Below, piece by piece: positions 12,801-17,878 of a DNA stretch of 64,000 nt; the stretch's first letter is position 1; every line of letters begins with the position of its first letter. Under the pieces are notes generated by a model. That model was not told the origin of the DNA, did no database searches, and saw nothing but the letters and a program-made list of their open reading frames with translations. Origin of the DNA: UBA6059 sp040219045 (GTDB lineage: Bacteria > Bacteroidota > Bacteroidia > Cytophagales > Cyclobacteriaceae). Both the position numbers and the translations under genes were made by a program. Location of the stretch: the NCBI GenBank assembly GCA_965229505.1, contig OZ245881.1, positions 4,030,001 through 4,094,000 of the forward strand, written 5' to 3'.

Positions 12801-14298
12801 TGAAGGTGGTGCTGGATATCAAGAGGATGACGGCTCATGGGTCTTCTCTCCGTCTTACGATATTTCTGCTTTTGAAAAACCAATGGTTGTCTTCAAGGGC
12901 CATTATGAATTTGCTCAGAATGATGGAGCGATCATGGAGTATAGCATTAACAATGGCGCGAGTTGGAATATATTGGGTAGACATATCAGTGGAGATGAAG
13001 AGGGGACTGGAATTTATTGGTACGGAACCCTGGATATACGAGCCGACCCGGGCGACCAGAGGTCTGAAGGTAACCTGGCTAACGCATCCGGCTGGGGATT
13101 CCCAAGTGCTATGATAGATAATCAAGACGAAGGGTTTGTATCCTCCATAAGACATAAGCTGGACGAGATTCCCGTCAATGGTCGCCAGAATGTAAGATTT
13201 AGATTCCATTTTGCAGCAACGAGTGCGAATAGTGCGCCGGGAATTGTTTTTGATGATTTTGAGATAGTTGAAAGAGGACGAATTTCTTTAATTGAGCAAT
13301 TCAGTAACTCCAACTCTAATCAGGATCGTGGAGGATTCGTTCAAGGTCAGTATACATCTCTGGCACTCAATAACGAAGTTAATGCCAGGTTGGATAGTAC
13401 TCTCTTAAATAATAACGATCTCGTAGCAGTTAATTATTACACTGAAATCTACGGTAACGATCCATTGTTTGAGGTTAACGAGGAGGGGCCAAGTGCCCGT
13501 ACATTATTCTATGGTCTCAATAATGTTACGTCTATATTAGATGGTGATGTACTAGAGGGTACCAATTTATCTACCGAAGCAGCCTCACCTCCATGGTCAG
13601 GTGCTGAGTCAAACAGGAATACCCTCCGGGATGCTGAGTTTGATCTTCAGCTTGTATTGAACTCATCAGACAATGATGAAATATCGGTGACTGTTGAGGT
13701 TACACCACAGAAGGATTTTGTTGGAAACGACATCAGAGTTTATCTGGCTGTGGTTGAGAAAGTGCTAACCGGAGAGGTTCTACCTAATGGTGAATTTGAT
13801 CCTCGTAACGTATTTAGAAAGTTCCTACCAAGTCCTCTTGGACATGAGGTGAATGACCTGAATGAGGGAAGTGTTACCACGCTAACCGAAACATGGAAGA
13901 TAGACGCTAGAAAAGTGCTTGACCCGGATCAATTGGCTATAGTAGCCTTCGTACAAAAGGCCAATGGTGACAGAGAGGTCTATCAGGCCGCCAGAGTAGA
14001 CATCAATGGCAAGACATCTATTCTGGGAGTTGGGGATCTGATCGAGGTGGATGATCTGAACTTGTATCCGAACCCTGCTAATGATGCATTCTTTGTGACA
14101 TTTGACCTGACCCTGGAAGAAGACTTCCAATGGAGGTTGTTTGATCAGACAGGTAGACTGATGAAGAACGGCCAGGTATTCAAAGGCATGGACGGATTCC
14201 GCGTAGAGAGTGCTGGGCTTCCAAGTGGTTTATACTTGATGTCCATTGGTAATGAAACCAAGCAGTATACGCACCTGAAGGTGATCGTAAAGCACTAG
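826..14298 (+). CDS. Giant secreted multidomain adhesin-like protein with T9SS sorting domain (4490 aa)
   Basis: The protein begins with a signal peptide (residues 1-20, ending FAQ) and ends with a T9SS type A sorting domain (about 4410-4490, beginning YPNPAND and closing with a basic tail), so export and cell-surface attachment or release by T9SS are expected. From the N-terminus: three cadherin-like repeats of exactly 147 residues (about 25-465); a related fourth repeat; several Big_5/SbsA-like Ig repeats (about 625-1210, 'vEFSEDVD'-type strands); then a very long run of Ig/PKD-like modules (about 1565-3700) that repeat Y-C-x-GE, W-Y and C-EG motifs; a PKD domain with WDWGDGS (about 3830-3930); a jelly-roll or MAM-like domain (about 3940-4150); and a region resembling the Omp28 family (about 4155-4400) without its usual CxxC. 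No catalytic motif is visible. A role in adhesion, motility or matrix is an inference. Confidence 0.85.
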   Translation: MKRILLSFVLLFIAGALFAQTIPVTDLNGVAVGVDTTTSFTEDAGPVLIAQNALVDDPDAAGTILSMTITVTNDLDGIADTLYLNAAATTAASGASITVTAYNDATGALVLSGSSLEINYQSVLQGVQYENLSDAPTETDRSITVVVTDLDGSSVATTSTVSVSGVNDTPATDLNGAPVGVDTTTAFTEDGGAVLIAENALVSDVDSGDDIESMTITVTNDLDGVADTLYLNGAATTAASGASITVTPYNDGTGVLAFSGTATPAEYESVLQGVQYENLSDNPTETDRAITVVVNDGTVPSVTTTSTVSVTAANDPPVTDLNGAPVGVDTTTAFTEDGGAVLIAENALVSDVDTGDDIESMTITVTNDLDGVADTLYLNGAATTAASGASITVTPYDDGTGILAFSGAATPAEYQSVLQGVQYENLSDNPTETDRAITVVVNDGDDPSVSTTSTVSVTAVNDVPEIANLGGDAFTYTGGSGAQILDQSTAAVLSDAESAADFDGGNLSVTIPVGKQAAEDFLSFDGGVVIDGLSSGSNVIISGVTVGTIDNNLAVGEDLIVTLNSDATIPRVQTLIRAITYTNTDPLTPTTGARTVRVTVDDNDGPPSTSINYDVTVTVAPPAGPTLDSVAWVGDGSGNITGLYVEFSEDVDIVDGNGATAGFDAFSFSAGGYTFDDTDYTTSSAVSNLTFTLATPIMGTAGPVADLIYDDANTSSIISDATAQEMDDLEQEAIDDAAEPVMIAASTYDHDGNGQIDSLAITFSEIIDQSTIASNGGDFTIGSSYAATAADTDTGADDIDVYVLLTEKTTPDTDATPSITLSATPTFTDANGIAALASDNITPADGAAPVIVSAVTDDINADGFIETVVLTFSEPIDDDAAGSDLDLIDVDGYSGESPDSDNDDDDEVTITFTPQSSPNYDTDATPNIILPIGAVEDGFDNAVSAIQTFTGTEDGADPSLIDLVIGTGNTYIEARFSEDIYGTGTGGAIAIADFTYNTTGDALATVTSITDLDDVALSGPEDTVRFALSFSPKQADGGDELDISPIASTVEDITGNNYLSDDIESGVFPTVSAVTFNSYSVIANNDTLYLEFSRAVDRENGTAANKTAPIRISDELRLKPGSFNDPDGGVTGFSLTGIRDSLNATLTENGRGYVGVKIGLTFTGTPSGNETFEMEPSGTNQIRASDDNVSMLATEEITITLIDELAPTFIDSSYASTPSVGVGQIFGGSEVTTITVDWDEAGLTVTGDFTDLHGIYGASEPFNDIGGGLYTFNLFPATFLNNGTRTFSVTATDMSVNANSTTVTDFEIDMDSETFVTNNQLFTADDNSSAPSGITLTGTTDDNADILDVTIDGSTYESDGAAAAAFTLGGGVWSLDLFVAGAGTLTPGAYDIDISSRDDEGNTFSDTFENGLVITDGVTVTAGLFGDACLDREYVTMTNDIVITEDQGPDISAGIAQTIRVLFPAGFEFTISDLPTPAISVGGTGFSNPSYDSIAPNLLEIIFDASDASLDEINSITISNLSVRTTSAASIGTSDITYQIGTATIQGLAADSDLGDVSYVVPSRPNSGTAVNVEYCDEATFVVGDIAAVNSANHIWYDDLDDVYKSSIHTGAVAAAGDINLDMSTPAVYTYYVTNTAGGSCESMPTTVTITINPNPVVDAGTDLTGGLAVCSKEDILLGGSPTLTTTTTGPYTYVWTSNVGSVAAFSDDELTGQTAAPNPNIPAPTNTNAYPGADATLRYTLNITDGNSCSGSDFIDVQVHPAINPTLALDPAGGTYTETSIPVELVVTPAAEDPFNEGIFSGAGIVYNDDASAMYYEFRPQDVGDGIYPIAYTFTDAITGCQESVSTSVTVTSGAAGSTFDNLPNADGGVDAGVCVNETPFTIKLNATDATFLDGIGPDPRYEAINIKYPDFTTNMARVSGAIGDFDSNDEYTYDPALAIANGGSFGENTIVIELRQYDGNPVVTSTNDFFWVSQQTKIYPLPDLGIFIEDEATLNFTDNIYDPVEQNYCEDGGNLVFTATVSNQETASGSYRIRRVAPSGTALTAFGGTIDLADPLSDASFMQGQYEVEFVNLAADDAAAFGGSGCTDTTTVQFNIRATPVAYELDLGGTAKGVDRFDADPNLSTEPGSAVDYIFRYCESETSFETLRVAGVGPDERVNWYDENLTLLGTSTANGSKISGSELFQTASAFPPDPGVYTFGYTVTDYIGASAGFEGCEGDFTIVQIDVYPDVVNPPIDLTYSARGEDKSSGSEENYFVYEYCYGETIEGLTVVHDSLLEDFDSGVPSGWSGVLTGASPSGAALAEGGTGNAIRLETDDTDNELISAEYQSIQHVSFDYRTDGVATGASFVVEVRGAEATYQIGSLVANSNGYQTFEADILGSLTDADVRIYIDVTGDVDLIIDNFSVSSTIPNKTFYQWSYHDGGSIVLIDGAIDGSDDQAGAGVVTTQGNDSITSDQLIAIIGTDPPPAGTYTFYVNKVENINGTDSPNFDGCEGETTQIDIVVYPIPAAPTGFDTDINAHSGELNINTRISSTDLVDVPGSANVDYIWSATNAIGATDSINSLTSFPTGTINNADLTYGQLLSNLSSPIADPSGYYTVSSTYNGSAYLFQVTNELNRQTSVFPGCGSATGTQVDFTIYPLAEKPILSDTNDISKTNLFFDDNSTGGDLTDDIGENLELNFCAGDLAALDSISIVSRYLSSNDREFTWYRSNIAGTKLQEINIGDADGSFATASELFLTGINNDLTTYYLVTQTTDIESGTYDGGESDSVRLKVNIYNIPSAPESAIAGDSTEFYYCFGEPIRDLVVEGESPAQFYWYASEADAQAGTNRLNGGSPTTTLTAALMDPDENGLADLTGTPVAGTYTFYATQVTDFSVTPETDFVSPSFVGCEGQPIEFTIYVRSIPQLPDVSFMEQFLCETENASPFSITNRATGALVTWYEDNQTTIRKSAEQNSFDPDDVGDGGIVLPLDITTRFYVGQRTDSLFNGSEFIGCISPLEYVEVTQFEKPLTPTVTYEGTSSNPATPTTIFEAGVCEGSTDSALELQVSSTQESPAYFKWYSTDASGVINQLVFTTGQIAGNAPITVTGADLNLETATEGVRYFKVAQVAEFADFDGCETVTANMQRVQINIFRSPAFPTFSVADNDAFSTTNNTTQFYLVYDSTGMSLYNDQLKNDVFTATGTNTAGVPGALTNTAPQEYNWYYNSSLELADDPTADFDDLNMTSILPRDNGGFNNPTTIETYSYEVRQGQFRGQNANPEACESPSQFVDVNIIPIPDTPTPVEVLVELCEDETVGSLSITNRAPGAQVHWFNEDPRVNPNADTLNSIADFTYVPTEVQGNDGTYTYYVRQVTNVEIGGTNFQGAVSDVAIVTVTVYPNAGVPESTAENNRYVYCIGERIENLQVDNPETGVTYAWYGDINLNSFLGNTTSNNNNLIPSLNGAFDENTVGTYNYYVTSTLAGQGCESSPTLVQVIINGLPDPEIKFDTGIAFENEEDVPEFYQMCVDESPLSIIGSSEGSSFGTFTGDGVVQGTNGRATFDPLLALGIADPLDMPEFGIDTIMVNYNLANSNDCDDNFQVGFVVTALPRPNFEASISSPINVPVLIEDEDLGVACVDVDPNNLATVTRLTLRASGGRRTGEFIISNALRDTTLAIANGSVEFDLDLWSNPSRTQDTLFIRYVFADAFGCSYFKDKKIVLHENPMVEFENIVGCIGEPATFTARALAPFTNDDIEFWDWTLINNQTGQIAETTSFADGSQSIVTTISDPSTYRVSVRGRSAKYEPINNLATCVSIDESTTNSTTPDVDEERDEVGNTQLVPIGDFPEVDFSWRFITENEVTTVEGKETDLEDLKDVNGDPLNGVSQVWMDWGDGSALDTLLANEGIGKAFGFEEHTYTSDGWYDAKLKVSTVNGCVDSVTKVIKILPHIVVDPAIGIINNFEVVSQSEAGWFVDETEMGSVADKTTSWTYGPIDSSIAQNGFAGSQGWGTDEGGAGYQEDDGSWVFSPSYDISAFEKPMVVFKGHYEFAQNDGAIMEYSINNGASWNILGRHISGDEEGTGIYWYGTLDIRADPGDQRSEGNLANASGWGFPSAMIDNQDEGFVSSIRHKLDEIPVNGRQNVRFRFHFAATSANSAPGIVFDDFEIVERGRISLIEQFSNSNSNQDRGGFVQGQYTSLALNNEVNARLDSTLLNNNDLVAVNYYTEIYGNDPLFEVNEEGPSARTLFYGLNNVTSILDGDVLEGTNLSTEAASPPWSGAESNRNTLRDAEFDLQLVLNSSDNDEISVTVEVTPQKDFVGNDIRVYLAVVEKVLTGEVLPNGEFDPRNVFRKFLPSPLGHEVNDLNEGSVTTLTETWKIDARKVLDPDQLAIVAFVQKANGDREVYQAARVDINGKTSILGVGDLIEVDDLNLYPNPANDAFFVTFDLTLEEDFQWRLFDQTGRLMKNGQVFKGMDGFRVESAGLPSGLYLMSIGNETKQYTHLKVIVKH
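898..2220 (+). repeat. Three tandem 441-nt coding repeats (cadherin-like)
   Basis: Units begin at 898, 1339 and 1780, each opening with the residues TDLNG, and all have the same length of 147 codons. Units 2 and 3 are nearly identical over their first 188 nt (1339-1526 against 1780-1967, one mismatch) but diverge afterwards, largely at synonymous positions. Unit 1 is clearly more diverged. The pattern suggests older duplication followed by a recent exchange between units 2 and 3. Confidence 0.9.
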
Positions 14299-14316
14299 AA
14301 GGTTATTAATTTGAAT

Positions 14317-14352
14317 AAAAAAGGGGAGCATTGGAAAATGCACCCCTTTTTT
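14317..14352. terminator. Bidirectional Rho-independent terminator
   Basis: The arms are 14317-14331 (six A, four G, then AGCAT) and 14338-14352 (ATGCA, four C, six T). Fourteen of 15 positions pair across a 6-nt loop. It lies 19 nt after the giant adhesin stop. The A-run and T-run make it work for both strands, so it can also stop the converging minus-strand CoA-transferase operon that ends at 14551. Confidence 0.9.
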
Positions 14353-14550
14353 GTTGGTGATGAGAGAAGTTGATCAAAGTCATCACTGCCTATTGACAGA
14401 TGTTATTGCAATAAAATAGTTGTTATACTAACTATGTTGCAAAGACAAACAAATGGAAACGGTAATATTGTTGATGCTTATTATGTTCTATTACCTGATC
14501 TATCTAGGTGTGAAATCCCAAAACTGGGAGGCATGAGCCTCGGTGAAGTA

Positions 14551-15204
14551 TTAGAGTCTCATTTCAGGAATTTCCCCTTCTACGATCAAGCGCCCAGCGG
14601 TAGCTGCCACGATCTCTTGTGTGCTTACACCAGGTGCACGCTCTATTAGCTTGAACCCATTGACTGTTACCTCCAGCACCGCGAGATTGGTAACAATTTT
14701 TTTAACACATTTAACACCTGTCAACGGTAAGGAGCATTCTGGTAATAGTTTTGATTCGCCCGCTTTATTAGTATGCATCATCGCTACGATAATGTTCTCA
14801 GCGGAGGCGACCAGATCCATTGCCCCACCCATGCCTTTTACCATCTTACCAGGAATCTTCCAATTGGCGATATCCCCTTGATCAGACACTTCCATAGCCC
14901 CAAGAACAGTCAGCTGGACATGCTGACCTCTGATCATCGCAAAGCTTGTCGCTGAGTCAAACAGTGTTGCGCCTGGCAGTAAGGTGACTGTCTGCTTACC
15001 GGCATTAATAAGATCAGCATCTTCCTCACCGTCAATAGGGAAGGGACCCATCCCGAGCAAACCATTTTCTGACTGGAACTCTACACTAATTCCATCAGGT
15101 ATATAATTGGCTACTAAAGTAGGGATGCCAATACCCAGGTTGACATACCAACCATCTTGTAATTCCTGTGCGATTCTTCGAGCAATACCGTTTTTATCAA
15201 GCAT
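14551..15204 (-). CDS. scoB: 3-oxoacid (succinyl-CoA type) CoA-transferase subunit B
   Basis: This 217-residue protein matches the B subunit of class I CoA-transferases, which move CoA from succinyl-CoA to acetoacetate or similar 3-oxoacids. The glycine-rich GIGIP segment (24-28) and the catalytic glutamate in SENG (Glu46) are present, followed by the conserved GMGG and the ERAPG segment near the C-terminus. The length is normal for subunit B. It is the last gene of a minus-strand operon: flavin reductase, subunit A, a four-helix-bundle gene, then this gene. The start ATG lies one base after the upstream stop, suggesting translational coupling. A role in ketone-body, acetoacetate or branched-chain catabolism is inferred from the family. 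The preferred acid cannot be read from the sequence. Confidence 0.93.
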   Translation of the reverse strand: MLDKNGIARRIAQELQDGWYVNLGIGIPTLVANYIPDGISVEFQSENGLLGMGPFPIDGEEDADLINAGKQTVTLLPGATLFDSATSFAMIRGQHVQLTVLGAMEVSDQGDIANWKIPGKMVKGMGGAMDLVASAENIIVAMMHTNKAGESKLLPECSLPLTGVKCVKKIVTNLAVLEVTVNGFKLIERAPGVSTQEIVAATAGRLIVEGEIPEMRL

Positions 15205-15205
15205 A

Positions 15206-15595
15206 TCAATTTGTTGATTTGAAGATGTGTTGATGAGATGATTTTTGAGCTTTTTTTAAAAATGAGATGATCTTGGACAATACCTTGATGATAGAATCTA
15301 AAGTTTGATTCAATTGATCTGGGTCTGGATAGTTGCGAGCATGTGTGCAGACTTCAAGCCAATACTGCGTTTCGTCGGCTTCCTTGGCTGCAATTTTGAG
15401 CTTATGGATAAAGTCCGCTTTGCTTTCAGCGTTTTGCGCTTCTCTGATATTTGCACCTATGGACGTTCCTGATTTGAGCAGTTGTCTAGCAATGATATAT
15501 TTTCTATGCTCTTCTAGTTTTTCACAAAAGGCCACAATTTCAAGCGCAAAAGCGAAGCTCAAGTCTACTATTAAGTTTGGCCTATCGTCTCTCAT
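15206..15595 (-). CDS. Four-helix-bundle protein of the 23S rRNA IVP / S23 family
   Basis: The 129-residue protein begins with a short basic stretch and continues as four amphipathic helices with the family features: F-A-L-E-I-V near residue 20, LLKSGTSIGANI-E-A (about 40-53), SKADFIHKLKIAAKEA-ET-YWL (about 58-82) and a final Leu/Ile-rich helix. Relatives occur within intervening sequences of 23S rRNA genes, as accessory proteins of diversity-generating retroelements, and as free-standing genes of unknown function. Here it lies between the A and B subunit genes of a CoA-transferase, with 54 nt upstream and a one-base gap downstream, so it must be co-transcribed and probably co-translated with scoB. 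No retroelement or rRNA gene is nearby. Function unknown. It may be a recent insertion into the operon. Confidence 0.88.
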   Translation of the reverse strand: MRDDRPNLIVDLSFAFALEIVAFCEKLEEHRKYIIARQLLKSGTSIGANIREAQNAESKADFIHKLKIAAKEADETQYWLEVCTHARNYPDPDQLNQTLDSIIKVLSKIISFLKKAQKSSHQHIFKSTN

Positions 15596-15649
15596 GAGTG
15601 ATAACTATTGGAAACACCTCAATATTCAAATCAGTTAATCTTCAAATTA

Positions 15650-16348
15650 TCAATTTGAACTTCTGACAGTTCTCTGTTCAATTCTTTTTTCGTAATTCAC
15701 ACCCTGAAATATCCGTTGTACAAATATGCCAGGAGTGTGAATATAATTAGGATCAAGCTCGCCCGGTTCAACCAACTCCTCCACTTCCGCGATCGTAATT
15801 TTGCCGGCCATGGCCATAGGAGGATTGAAATTGCGCGCTGTACCCTTATAGACCAGATTACCAAGACGATCCCCTTTCCATGCTTTTACCAAGGCAAAGT
15901 CGGCGGTCAGGGCAGACTCCAGGATGTGGGGTTTACCGTCAAAAACACGCACCTCCTTACCTTCGGCCACCTCTGTGCCGTATCCTGCTGGTGTAAAAAA
16001 GGCTGGAATACCAGCCCCACCGGCTCTGCATCTTTCAGCAAGACTTCCTTGCGGAATAAGGTCTACTTCCAGTTCTCCACTGAGCATCTGCCTTTCGAAT
16101 TCAGCATTTTCGCCCACATAGCTGGAAATCATTTTTTTGATCTGATGCTGTTGAAGAAGAAGTCCTAATCCAAAGTCATCAACACCAGCATTATTACTAA
16201 TGCAGGTGAGACCTTTGATCTTGAGGTCGACCAATGCAGAAATGCAATTTTCGGGTATACCACAGAGCCCAAAACCACCAAGCATCAGCGTCATATCATC
16301 CCGGATGTCTTTGATGGCTTCATGCGCATCTTTCACTACTTTGTTCAT
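15650..16348 (-). CDS. scoA: 3-oxoacid CoA-transferase subunit A
   Basis: This 232-residue protein carries the signature of the A subunit: GGFGLCGIPE (about 24-33), the CoA-contacting ISNNAG segment, ENAEFERQ (about 80-87), PQGSLAER and the FFTPAGYGT segment. It partners the B subunit encoded downstream to form the active transferase. The start ATG follows the flavin reductase stop by 9 nt, consistent with one operon. The last 20 residues are less conserved and basic. Subunit order A then B is normal for the family, but the two genes are separated here by a 129-codon four-helix-bundle gene, which is unusual. Confidence 0.93.
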   Translation of the reverse strand: MNKVVKDAHEAIKDIRDDMTLMLGGFGLCGIPENCISALVDLKIKGLTCISNNAGVDDFGLGLLLQQHQIKKMISSYVGENAEFERQMLSGELEVDLIPQGSLAERCRAGGAGIPAFFTPAGYGTEVAEGKEVRVFDGKPHILESALTADFALVKAWKGDRLGNLVYKGTARNFNPPMAMAGKITIAEVEELVEPGELDPNYIHTPGIFVQRIFQGVNYEKRIEQRTVRSSN

Positions 16349-16357
16349 AGGATATTT

Positions 16358-17266
16358 TTATATTTCATCTACGATTCTCAATACGGCGTGTGCTTTTTCA
16401 GCCTTTCCTTTTTCGATATACTTTTTCCCAATCCGATGAAGTCCATCTTTGATTAAGTCTCTCTGTCCCTCAAACTCAAGAAACAACTCCTTTACTCGTG
16501 GAATTTGCCTTGCCTGGCTGATTTCATCCGATGAGGGTTGCTTCTCCAAATTGCCCAAGCGTCCTAGGTTATTTGCCGTTAGAATGTTACTGTTGCGGAT
16601 ACTAGGAGAGAGTTGATCTACTCCAATGCCCTTGGTCTTTAGCGGCTTAGGAATTTCAAACAATGCCTCACCATGAGCCCGTACGTACCAGTTTTCACCT
16701 AACCTTCCTACATAGTCCAGCTTTTCTGTATCAAGTGTCTGATTATCCTTCAAATAATCAGAATCTATGTGAATCCTTTGGATTCTTGAGATGACCAGGT
16801 TGCCCGCACCACCTTCTTCACCAAGCTCGATCACCTGATCAACGGTACACTCAAACGAGACGGGAGACTCTAAGACACGAGGCGGTTTGACCGTCTCCGA
16901 GGCACGCTCTTTGAAACCCGCTTTGACAAACTCGTTCACACCTTGCTCATACTCTGTACTGGCCAGCGACATCTTCTCGACCATGGCATAGTTGACCATA
17001 TTGATCACTACTTCCGGCACAGCCTTTATATTTTCATAAGTATGCTTATTCGAGCCATCTCTACCTCTTTTCGCAGGTGCGAAAATCAAAATCGGAGGGT
17101 TGGCGCTGAACACATTGAAGTAACTAAATGGACTGAGGTTGACATTGCCGTTGGCATCAACCGTACTGGCAAACGCTATCGGTCTTGGACCCACTCCAGA
17201 CAGTAGGTAGCCATGCACTTGTTGGGTAGAAAGGGTAGAAGGGTCTATAGAGAGTATTTTGCTCAT
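16358..17266 (-). CDS. Flavin reductase-like (FMN-binding split-barrel) protein
   Basis: The 302-residue protein has the flavin-reductase-like fold signature: VGPRPIAFAST (about 25-35), NLSPFSYFNVFSANPPI (about 43-59), a phosphate-binding KRGRDGSNKHTYENI stretch and the SPVSFECTVDQVIELGE segment. This family binds FMN and includes DIM6/NTAB-type proteins. The core accounts for roughly the first 210 residues. The remaining 90 form a charged, helical C-terminal extension that also occurs in Bacteroidota relatives of this length. It is the first gene of the CoA-transferase operon, so a role in the same catabolic pathway is possible, but no substrate can be named. The promoter is probably the TAnnTTTG element 30 nt upstream. 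Confidence 0.85.
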   Translation of the reverse strand: MSKILSIDPSTLSTQQVHGYLLSGVGPRPIAFASTVDANGNVNLSPFSYFNVFSANPPILIFAPAKRGRDGSNKHTYENIKAVPEVVINMVNYAMVEKMSLASTEYEQGVNEFVKAGFKERASETVKPPRVLESPVSFECTVDQVIELGEEGGAGNLVISRIQRIHIDSDYLKDNQTLDTEKLDYVGRLGENWYVRAHGEALFEIPKPLKTKGIGVDQLSPSIRNSNILTANNLGRLGNLEKQPSSDEISQARQIPRVKELFLEFEGQRDLIKDGLHRIGKKYIEKGKAEKAHAVLRIVDEI

Positions 17267-17296
17267 TTCTTTATCGGGGTTATCACTAAGCTAATT

Positions 17297-17304
17297 CAAA
17301 AATA
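17297..17304 (-). promoter_or_regulatory. Bacteroidota -7 promoter element for the CoA-transferase operon
   Basis: On the minus strand these bases read TATTTTTG, a full match to TAnnTTTG, 30 nt before the flavin reductase start. The -33 region is only a partial match (TTGA), so the element is likely but not certain. Confidence 0.5.
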
Positions 17305-17450
17305 GAGATATCTCTTAAGTCAATCGAGGGTTTTGCCAGGAATGCTTCATGGTATGATTATGATCCATGAACGTGGCGTATATTCACCGAGCGTAATTGC
17401 TTTTCCAAATTGTTTTTTGCTAATTGAAAACTCACCCCAAGATTATATAC

Positions 17451-17852
17451 ATGAGAAGCCTGGTTCTAATCATTCTTGTCGTACCGTTATTATGTTTTTG
17501 TCAATCTAATCGACCTGCCCAGGCAGATTCATTCGCTGACCTGAAAATTGGTAAAAGCCAAACTGGAGTCAAGGCTAAAATCTCAGCTGTTCAACCAATC
17601 GGGCAAGACTGGCAATTAGACCTGATGATTGATAAGAGTAAGCAAGGGGGAGCATCATCGCCTATCATTCCGGTAGGTAGGGCGCTCAAAGCCCAAATTG
17701 CTGAACTGACCCTCCAAAAGCTTGACAAGCTAAGGTCTACAACTCTTTCGGCCGACATTTCTAAGGCGCATACGTGCTTAGCTGTGCTAGGCTCCAGAAA
17801 TAAGCAAACTGATGTCTACGAAATTTATGATTTGATTCTATTAGATAATTAA
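17451..17852 (+). CDS. Small exported protein of unknown function
   Basis: The ATG at 17451 is chosen over an in-frame TTG at 17424 because it places a signal peptide at the very start (MRSLVLIILVVPLLCFC). The cysteine in CFCQ is a loose match to a lipobox, so the protein may be a lipoprotein or simply secreted. The mature part of about 115 residues is predicted beta-rich (KIGKSQTGVKAKISAVQPI, WQLDLMIDKS) and ends YEIYDLILLDN. It has no motif I recognise. The gene ends 26 nt before the T9SS-secreted propeller protein at 17879 on the same strand, so the two are probably co-transcribed. Function unknown. Confidence 0.7.
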   Translation: MRSLVLIILVVPLLCFCQSNRPAQADSFADLKIGKSQTGVKAKISAVQPIGQDWQLDLMIDKSKQGGASSPIIPVGRALKAQIAELTLQKLDKLRSTTLSADISKAHTCLAVLGSRNKQTDVYEIYDLILLDN

Positions 17853-17878
17853 TATCACTCATCAACTCCATCATACCT

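Noticed and set aside
14434..14649. 71-codon plus-strand frame between the adhesin and scoB
   Set aside because: It runs into the scoB coding sequence on the opposite strand and has no recognisable features.
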